Shown here one piece after another: positions 1-5,177 of a stretch of DNA of 9,695 bases. Every line of letters begins with the position of its first letter. Position 1 is the first letter of the stretch. The stretch is taken from positions 1-9,695 of the forward strand of contig DRKV01000147.1 in NCBI GenBank assembly GCA_011051635.1. The letters run 5' to 3'. The position numbers and the translations under genes were made by a program. This DNA comes from Chloroflexota bacterium. GTDB lineage: Bacteria > Chloroflexota > Anaerolineae > Anaerolineales > DRKV01. The notes below the pieces were generated by a model, which worked only from the letters and a program-made list of their open reading frames with translations, had not been told where the DNA came from and did no database searches.

Positions 1-2213
1 AAGCCGTCCAGCGCACCGCCGAGAAGGTCGGCGGCGAACTGACGGCACGCTATCGCCATGCCCGCATCCCCTTCGACGGGATGCGCCGCGCCGATGAAGC
101 CCCGCTCTTGCGCCGCGCGCTGGAGCGTCTCCCCGGGATGCTGCACGCCGATGTCAACTACGCCGCCGGGCTGGCTTTCGTGGCTTACGACCGGGACGTT
201 CTCGCCCCGGAGCGCATCGCCGCGGCGATGCAGGCGATGGACATCCATCCCCTTGATTGGCCGCCCGTCCCCGAAGAAGAACACGCGCACGAACACGACC
301 ACGGCAGCGCGCCCGCCTTTCTGCCCCATTGGGTGCAGGAACGCTGGGAACTGCTGCTGGTCGCGCTGGCGGGCGTCTTCTTGCTGGTCGGCTGGGCAGG
401 GGAGACCTTCTTCGGGCTGCCGCGGCAAGCCGCGCTGGTCTTCTTCCTGCTGGCATATCTGGCTGGCAGCTACGACATCGCCACCCACGCCGTCCCCGGC
501 TTGTTCAAAGGGCGCTTCGACACCGACGTGCTGATGCTGGCTGCCGCCGCCGGCGCCGCCATCCTGGGCGAATGGGCGGAGGGCGCGTTTCTGCTCTTCC
601 TGTTCAGTTTGGGACACGCTGGTGAACACTACGCCCTCGACCGCGCCCGCAACGCCGTCAATGCGCTGGGCGAGATGATGCCCAAGACCGCCCGCGTCAA
701 GGAAGGCGAGCGGGTCGTAGAGCGTCCGGTCGCCCGCCTGAAAATCGGCGATGTCGTCCTCGTCCGTCCCGGCGACCGCCTGCCGGTGGACGGCGAAGTG
801 CTGGCGGGTGAAAGCGCGGTGGACCAAAGCCCCATCACCGGCGAGAGTGTGCCGGTCCCCAAAGCCCCCGGCGATGAAGTCTTCGCCGGAACCATCAATC
901 AGGATGCCGCGCTGGAAGTGCGCGTCACGCGCCTGGCGAAAGACAACACCCTGGCGCGGGTGATGCAGATGGTGGCGGAAGCGCAGAGCCAGCAAAGCCC
1001 TACCCAGCAATTTACCGAGCGCTTTACCCGCTGGTTCGTCCCCGCCGTGCTGGTCTTCGTGGCGCTGGTGATAGCCATCCCGCCGCTTTTCGGCTGGCTG
1101 CCGCTGCGCGAGAGTTTCTATCGCGGTATGTTGCTGCTGGTGGCGGCTTCGCCCTGCGCCCTGGCGCTGGGAACGCCCGCTTCGGTGCTGGCAGGCATCG
1201 CGCAAGCCGCCCGCAACGGCGTGCTTATCAAAGGCGGCGCGCATCTGGAAAACCTCGGCGCGCTCAAAGTGATGGCTTTCGACAAAACCGGCACGCTGAC
1301 CGAGGGCAAATTCCGCCTGACGGACCTGATTCCGCTCAACGGACATACTCCCGATGAATTGCTGCGCCTCGCCGCGGCGGTGGAACAGGGGTCCAGCCAT
1401 CCGCTGGCGCAAGCCGTCGTGGACGCCGCCCGCCAGAAAAATCTGGCGCTGCCCGCCGCAGACGGACTGGAAAACGTCAGCGGACGCGGCGTCCGCAGCG
1501 TGGTGGACGGCAGCCCTATCTGGATTGGTTCGCTGAAACTCTTCCGCGACGAACAAGACGGTCTTGAAGCAGGGCTGGAAGAAATCGTCAGCCGACTGGA
1601 GGGGCAGGGCAAAACCACGATGGCGGTACGCCGCGGCGGGCAGTTCGTGGGCGTGCTGGCGTTAGCCGATGAACCGCGCCCCGGCGTGCGGGAAACTCTG
1701 CAAGCCCTTCGCAAACTGGGCGTCCGGCAATTGGTCATGCTGACAGGCGACAACGAGCAGGTCGCCGCCCGCATCGGCGCGCAGGTCGGCGTGACCGATG
1801 TCCGCGCCGGGCTGCTGCCGGAGCAAAAACTGGAAGCCATCCGCGAACTGCAAGCCGAATACGGGGCGATAGCCATGATTGGCGACGGCGTCAACGACGC
1901 CCCGGCGCTGGCGACCGCCACCGTGGGCATCGCCATGGGCGGCGCGGGGACGGCGGTCGCCCTGGAAACCGCCGACGTAGCCCTGATGGCGGATGATTTA
2001 GGCAAACTGCCCTTCGCCGTCGGGCTGAGCCGCGCCAGCCGGGCGGTCATCCGCCAGAATTTGGGCGTCTCGCTGGGCGTGATTGCCCTCCTGATTGTGA
2101 CCTCGGTCATTGGAGCGGTAGAACTGAGCGGCGCGGTGGTGCTGCACGAGGGCAGCAGCCTGATTGTAGTGCTCAACGCCCTGCGTCTGCTGGGGTTCAG
2201 ATGGCGCGCTTAA
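1..2213 (+). CDS. P1B-4-type heavy-metal-translocating P-type ATPase, 5' end outside window
   Basis: The frame is open from base 3, so the true start lies upstream; residue numbers here count from the Met at base 81. This is an inner-membrane ATP-driven metal exporter. Visible motifs in order: an HMA-like N-terminal fold without CxxC, a His-rich stretch (His 68, 70, 72, 74), TGES actuator loop (253-256), SPC in the transport membrane segment (357-359), DKTGT with phosphorylated Asp401, HP dipeptide (440-441), GDGVND (601-606) and HEGSS in the last membrane segment (689-693). SPC plus HEG(G/S)(S/T) is the known signature of P1B-4 pumps (CoaT/CtpD/PfeT group: Co2+, Fe2+, sometimes Zn2+). This differs from the CPC motif of ZntA and CopA pumps. 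The family call is firm; the metal is inferred. It ends in TAA just before a stem-loop and is convergent with the next gene. Confidence 0.93.
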   Translation, partial: AVQRTAEKVGGELTARYRHARIPFDGMRRADEAPLLRRALERLPGMLHADVNYAAGLAFVAYDRDVLAPERIAAAMQAMDIHPLDWPPVPEEEHAHEHDHGSAPAFLPHWVQERWELLLVALAGVFLLVGWAGETFFGLPRQAALVFFLLAYLAGSYDIATHAVPGLFKGRFDTDVLMLAAAAGAAILGEWAEGAFLLFLFSLGHAGEHYALDRARNAVNALGEMMPKTARVKEGERVVERPVARLKIGDVVLVRPGDRLPVDGEVLAGESAVDQSPITGESVPVPKAPGDEVFAGTINQDAALEVRVTRLAKDNTLARVMQMVAEAQSQQSPTQQFTERFTRWFVPAVLVFVALVIAIPPLFGWLPLRESFYRGMLLLVAASPCALALGTPASVLAGIAQAARNGVLIKGGAHLENLGALKVMAFDKTGTLTEGKFRLTDLIPLNGHTPDELLRLAAAVEQGSSHPLAQAVVDAARQKNLALPAADGLENVSGRGVRSVVDGSPIWIGSLKLFRDEQDGLEAGLEEIVSRLEGQGKTTMAVRRGGQFVGVLALADEPRPGVRETLQALRKLGVRQLVMLTGDNEQVAARIGAQVGVTDVRAGLLPEQKLEAIRELQAEYGAIAMIGDGVNDAPALATATVGIAMGGAGTAVALETADVALMADDLGKLPFAVGLSRASRAVIRQNLGVSLGVIALLIVTSVIGAVELSGAVVLHEGSSLIVVLNALRLLGFRWRA

Positions 2214-2219
2214 ACGCAG

Positions 2220-2254
2220 CAGGGGAGAGTCACTTTGGGAGTGGCTCTCCCCTG
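2220..2254. terminator. Stem-loop between convergent genes, probable bidirectional terminator
   Basis: A 14-bp stem (2220-2233 with 2241-2254, one G-U pair) closes a 7-base loop. It begins 7 bases after the TAA of the metal ATPase and lies 80 bases past the stop of the convergent LysM/M23 gene. There is no clear U-tract on either strand, so it may be a weak terminator or a 3'-end stabiliser. The remaining bases to 2333 show no gene. Confidence 0.6.
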
Positions 2255-2333
2255 GATGCTCTTCTGCAAGTAGGGGACAATTTGCGTTTCTTTTAGACCA
2301 TGTAAAGATGGGAGAGCAGTCTTTCCGTTGGTG

Positions 2334-3398
2334 CTATGGCATGACGAAGTTCCACGGATTGGCTTTGCCGTAGATATCGCTGCGCATCTCAAAGTGCAAG
2401 TGGGGCCCGGTGGAATTACCGGTATTGCCCACATTCCCAATCAGGGTGCCGCGCGTTACGCTTTGCCCGCAGGTAACACCAGCGGCGCTCAAGTGGGCAT
2501 AAGCCGTTTGCCAGCCGTTACCGTGGTCGAGCACGACGAGAATGCCGTAACCGTATTCACTCCAACCGGAGAACACCACTACACCGCTATCGGAAGCGTA
2601 GACGGCGTTGCCTTCCGCTCCGGCAATGTCCAGCCCCGGATGGAGGGAGGGACTGTAGTCGTACCCGGAAATCAGCCGCGAAGTCGTGGGCCAGATGAAG
2701 ACCCCGGTACCGATAGCACCTTCGTACACCCGACCGCAGTAACCCGACCCGTAGTATCTGGCGGAAGCGGGGTTGCTGCGCGTAATCGCGGGCGGGCCCC
2801 AGTCCTTGAGAGCGCGGCGGCCTCCGGGGACAATCAGCCAGGTACCGGGCTCAATACCCGGATTGTTCGCATCCACCAGCAAATCGAAGCCGTTTCCCGG
2901 CCATTCAAGGATAGCGTCTTTCTCCACGCCGAAGAAATCGGCTACGGTGGTCAAGTTGTCGCCCTCCTGCCATTGGTAGTACACACCGTCGGTAGGCAGG
3001 ATGTTCAACTTCTGTCCGCTCTTGAGAAACTGAGGGTTGTCCCGCAACACATCGTAATTACCCCATAGCACGGTTTCGGGTTTGAGATTGAATTTGTCGG
3101 CAATAGCGAACAGATTATCTCCCTGCTGAACTTCGTAGGTAGTGACATCTACCCGCGGCCGAGAGGGAATAATGGTTTTAAGTTGCGCCAGACGAGGAAT
3201 GCCCTGCCGCTGCACATTGGAAGGGCCCATGAGCGGAGGCAGGGCAAGCACTTCTGTTACAACGGTAGCGGCAGGCTCTTCCGTAGGAACCGGACTTGTC
3301 TGAGCCTCCCCGCGACTTGGCGACGACGCGAACAATGCACCTGCGGCAACGAGCATACCGGCAAAGATGCCAAAGGCCAGAAGAGAAACTTTTCGCAC
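2334..3398 (-). CDS. Exported LysM-LysM-M23 metallopeptidase (peptidoglycan hydrolase)
   Basis: This 354-residue protein is predicted to bind and cut peptidoglycan outside the membrane. An N-terminal signal or anchor segment (about 4-26) is followed by a Pro/Thr/Glu-rich linker. Two LysM domains (about 87-134 and 139-191, each with the GDNL core) precede a C-terminal M23/LytM domain. The M23 zinc ligands are visible as HPGLD (His253, Asp257) and HLHFE (His335), with His302 in AYAHLS and His333. All expected catalytic residues are present, so it is likely active. I chose the GTG at 3398 over an ATG at 3461: it has GGAG 8 bases upstream, starts just before the signal segment, and avoids a 58-base overlap with the rhodanese gene, which ends 5 bases upstream. 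It is the last gene of a three-gene operon. Confidence 0.9.
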   Translation of the reverse strand: MRKVSLLAFGIFAGMLVAAGALFASSPSRGEAQTSPVPTEEPAATVVTEVLALPPLMGPSNVQRQGIPRLAQLKTIIPSRPRVDVTTYEVQQGDNLFAIADKFNLKPETVLWGNYDVLRDNPQFLKSGQKLNILPTDGVYYQWQEGDNLTTVADFFGVEKDAILEWPGNGFDLLVDANNPGIEPGTWLIVPGGRRALKDWGPPAITRSNPASARYYGSGYCGRVYEGAIGTGVFIWPTTSRLISGYDYSPSLHPGLDIAGAEGNAVYASDSGVVVFSGWSEYGYGILVVLDHGNGWQTAYAHLSAAGVTCGQSVTRGTLIGNVGNTGNSTGPHLHFEMRSDIYGKANPWNFVMP

Positions 3399-3403
3399 CT
3401 CAT

Positions 3404-3841
3404 TTACTCCAGAGGCAATCCGGCGGCCTGCCAGGCGTTGAAACCACCGGCTAAATTCCATACGTTAGTGTATCCCAGCCGAACCAGGGTCCTGGCCGCG
3501 ATGTTGCTCATGCTGCCGCTGCGGCAGTAAAGCACAATTTTGGCGTCCTTATCGGCGGGGAGTTGGTTCAAATTGTCTTCAATCTGGTTGAAGGGAATAG
3601 ACAGGTCTGTACCAGGAATGTCTCCCTGGTAAGGGATGTGGACGTTGACGAATACGAAGTCCTTGTTGTCAAGCATGGTCTGCAACTCGGAGACAGAAAT
3701 ATCCGTATAACTTCCGCCATCCACCGCAACAGGGCGGCCAGGGGCTTCAGCAGCCGGTACACTGGAGGAGGGCGCGCTGCTGCAAGCAGCCAGCAGCAGT
3801 GCGCCGAGGAAAAAGGCAGCGAAGAAGAACGTTCGTTTCAT
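3404..3841 (-). CDS. Rhodanese-domain lipoprotein
   Basis: This 145-residue protein has a lipoprotein signal peptide with lipobox LAAC (Cys20), a Ser/Pro/Ala-rich linker and one rhodanese domain (about 46-145). The catalytic loop is CRSGSMS with active Cys106, and the fold ends with the typical GGFNAWQAAGLP motif. Rhodaneses carry sulfane sulfur on the catalytic Cys as a persulfide; here the domain would be anchored on the outer face of the cytoplasmic membrane. The active-site loop is intact, so sulfur transfer is plausible, but the donor and acceptor cannot be read from sequence. AGGAGA lies 7-8 bases upstream of the ATG. It sits 27 bases after the DUF302 gene and 5 bases before the LysM/M23 gene, so the three are probably co-transcribed. 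Confidence 0.9.
   Translation of the reverse strand: MKRTFFFAAFFLGALLLAACSSAPSSSVPAAEAPGRPVAVDGGSYTDISVSELQTMLDNKDFVFVNVHIPYQGDIPGTDLSIPFNQIEDNLNQLPADKDAKIVLYCRSGSMSNIAARTLVRLGYTNVWNLAGGFNAWQAAGLPLE
3407..3410 (-). promoter_or_regulatory. Ribosome binding site that decides the GTG start of the LysM/M23 gene
   Basis: GGAG on the minus strand lies 8 bases before GTG 3398 and overlaps the last codons of the rhodanese gene, which suggests translational coupling. No comparable site precedes the in-frame ATG at 3461. Confidence 0.6.
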
Positions 3842-3868
3842 GGCAAATCTCCTGAATCAGGCATGCGT

Positions 3869-4273
3869 TTAGGCGGCCAGTGCCGCAGCGACACGTTCCA
3901 GGCGGGCGCGCGCTTCGGCAGCCACGGCTTTGATTTCGGGATTTTCAGCCAGCGTACCCACTTGCAAGGCAGCATCCGGATTCACAATGGAGACCAGAGA
4001 ACCCGTTCCGCTCTCTTCCACAACGACGTTGCAAGGGAGCAACAATCCCACGAGGGGGTCGCTTTGCAGGGCACGATAAGCCAACGGCGGATTGCAGGCA
4101 CCAAGGATGACGTAGCGGCGGAAGTCGGCATCCAGTTTCTTCTTCAGGGTTGCTTTCATATCTACGCTGGTCAAAACGCCATATCCTTCGGCCTTGAGCG
4201 CCGCGGTGACTTTTTCTACTGCTGTTTCGTAATCATCTGTGAGGAAAACTTGAAAGGCTAATGGTTGTGACAT
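3869..4273 (-). CDS. DUF302 family protein
   Basis: This 134-residue soluble protein has no signal peptide or membrane segment, so it is probably cytoplasmic. It carries the DUF302 hallmarks: an N-terminal region like DDYETAVEKVTAALKAEGYGVLT, the GACNPP motif (Cys60) and a GLLLPCNVVV strand (Cys81). DUF302 has no settled biochemical role. The two conserved Cys residues and its place upstream of a rhodanese suggest a part in sulfur or redox handling (inference). An AAGGAG sequence lies about 7 bases upstream of the ATG. It is the first gene of the minus-strand operon and is divergent from the cytochrome c gene, with 205 bp between their starts. Confidence 0.88.
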   Translation of the reverse strand: MSQPLAFQVFLTDDYETAVEKVTAALKAEGYGVLTSVDMKATLKKKLDADFRRYVILGACNPPLAYRALQSDPLVGLLLPCNVVVEESGTGSLVSIVNPDAALQVGTLAENPEIKAVAAEARARLERVAAALAA

Positions 4274-4308
4274 TGGTTTTCTCCTTGAAGTGCGTTCGGG
4301 GGCAAGTT

Positions 4309-4337
4309 TGTATAAGGTGAATTATCTCGCGAGCATC
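4309..4337 (-). promoter_or_regulatory. Weak candidate promoter for the DUF302 operon
   Basis: Read on the minus strand, TATACA (4314-4309) is a possible -10 box that would put the transcript start about 30 bases before the DUF302 ATG. The matching -35 position (about 4337-4332) is a poor match. The 8-bp palindrome CTCGCGAG (4326-4333) overlaps this -35 position and the upstream end of the spacer. This is a low-confidence call. Confidence 0.25.
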
Positions 4338-4363
4338 CCCATACGGGGAGCGCCAAAAGGCGC
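4337..4363. repeat. Two adjacent short hairpins in the divergent control region
   Basis: CCCC-ATAC-GGGG (4337-4348) is followed directly by GCGCC-AAAA-GGCGC (4350-4363). Both are perfect. The second is followed by ATCTTT on the plus strand. They could insulate the divergent transcripts or bind a regulator; the sequence alone does not decide. Confidence 0.45.
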
Positions 4364-4411
4364 ATCTTTGCATAGGCAATTTTGCGTATGTCGGAACCCG
4401 GGTTTTACTTG

Positions 4412-4417
4412 TACAAT
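4412..4417 (+). promoter_or_regulatory. Candidate -10 box of the cytochrome c gene
   Basis: TACAAT matches the sigma-70 -10 consensus in 5 of 6 positions and would place the transcript start near 4424, just before the 4428-4450 dyad. No convincing -35 box is present 16-18 bases upstream, so the promoter may need an activator or use another sigma factor. Confidence 0.4.
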
Positions 4418-4427
4418 TCTGCACAAA

Positions 4428-4450
4428 GCCCGATTGTTCATCAATCGGGC
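4428..4450. promoter_or_regulatory. Perfect 9-bp dyad at the expected transcript start of the cytochrome c gene
   Basis: GCCCGATTG and its exact complement flank a 5-base spacer (TTCAT). It lies 10 bases after the candidate -10 box and 28 bases before the ATG. It could be a repressor operator or a 5'-terminal mRNA stem. It is followed by AAAAA, not by a U-tract, so a plus-strand terminator is unlikely. Confidence 0.5.
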
Positions 4451-4478
4451 AAAAATCAACGCACAAAAGGAGTGTGTG

Positions 4479-5009
4479 ATGAAGCACAAGAGCGTTTTGT
4501 TTGGTTTGCTGGCCGTACTGGCCTTGCTGATTCTGAGCGCCTGCACCGGCAAGCAAATTCCCCCTGCTCAACCGGAGCCTACGGCAGCAACCGAAGGGCA
4601 TGATGATGGTGACGAACATGCTGCTGAGCCTGAAGAGCATGTCGAGGGCGATGAGCATGAACACGTCGAAATCCCCCAGGCGTACGAGGAGATGAACAAT
4701 CCCTTCGCCGGAGATGCCGCCGCCGCTGAAGCCGGGCAGGTCCTTTATCAGGCCAATTGTGCCTCCTGTCACGGTGCAACCGGCCAAGGAGACGGCCCGG
4801 CCAGCACCGCCCTGGACCCCCGGCCCGCTAATCTGGCGGATGCCGATATGATGGCCGACCTGAGCGACGGGTACATCTTCTGGCGTATCAGCGAGGGCGG
4901 GATGATGGAACCGTTCAATTCGCAGATGCCCCCCTGGAAAGGCACCCTCTCAGAAGAGGAAATCTGGCAGGTAATCACGTACATGCGGACTCTGGGGCAA
5001 GGCGAATAA
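4479..5009 (+). CDS. Class I cytochrome c lipoprotein with a His/acid-rich linker
   Basis: This 176-residue protein is a membrane-anchored electron carrier. It has a lipoprotein signal with lipobox LSAC (Cys22), a linker rich in His, Asp and Glu (41-64, five His), and a single c-type cytochrome domain (about 80-176). Haem attaches at CASCH (Cys94, Cys97, His98). Met150 in QMPPWKG is the likely second axial ligand, and the domain ends in the usual EEIWQVITYMRTL helix. The frame is open further upstream, but the ATG at 4479 has AGGAG 6 bases before it and starts the signal peptide. The gene stands alone on the plus strand, divergent from the DUF302 operon and convergent with copB. Its redox partner is not visible here. 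Confidence 0.92.
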   Translation: MKHKSVLFGLLAVLALLILSACTGKQIPPAQPEPTAATEGHDDGDEHAAEPEEHVEGDEHEHVEIPQAYEEMNNPFAGDAAAAEAGQVLYQANCASCHGATGQGDGPASTALDPRPANLADADMMADLSDGYIFWRISEGGMMEPFNSQMPPWKGTLSEEEIWQVITYMRTLGQGE

Positions 5010-5035
5010 AGGCCCTGCTCCAGTGCTCGGGGAGA

Positions 5036-5077
5036 AAGACCACAGTCCCCAGACATCTGTCTGGGGACTGTGGTCTT
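5036..5077. terminator. Perfect 42-bp palindrome, bidirectional terminator between cytochrome c and copB
   Basis: Arms 5036-5055 and 5058-5077 are exact complements around a 2-base centre (a 4-base loop in practice). The stem is flanked by AA and TT, and on the minus strand it is followed by TCTCC. It starts 27 bases after the cytochrome c stop and lies 101 bases past the copB stop, as expected for a shared terminator of convergent genes. Confidence 0.75.
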
Positions 5078-5137
5078 ATCCGCGAACAAGGAATCTTTGC
5101 GAATGGTTCAGGTGTCTGGAGGAAATCAGTGGGCGCT

Positions 5138-5174
5138 TTCCGAAGGATAACTCCCCAAAAAGACTTCCGAAGGA
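5138..5174. repeat. Two copies of TTCCGAAGGA, 27 bases apart
   Basis: The copies are at 5138-5147 and 5165-5174, just past the 3' end of copB. Each can form a small TTCC/GGAA hairpin with a GAA loop. Function is unknown and they may be chance. Confidence 0.4.
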
Positions 5175-5177
5175 AAC

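Noticed and set aside
1118..2176. Long 352-codon minus-strand open frame
   Set aside because: It lies opposite the P1B-4 ATPase, is rich in Ser/Arg/Ala/Pro, shows no domain and exists because of GC-rich codon bias on the other strand.
2328..3068. 246-codon plus-strand open frame
   Set aside because: It is antisense to the LysM/M23 gene, whose domains and catalytic residues are clear; the plus-strand product has no recognisable motif.
3399..3461. ATG at 3461 as start of the LysM/M23 gene
   Set aside because: It would overlap the rhodanese gene by 58 bases, lacks a ribosome binding site and would put 21 odd residues before the signal segment.
4233..4787. 184-codon minus-strand open frame across the divergent region
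   Set aside because: It overlaps the DUF302 start and the cytochrome c gene, both well supported, and has no recognisable domain.
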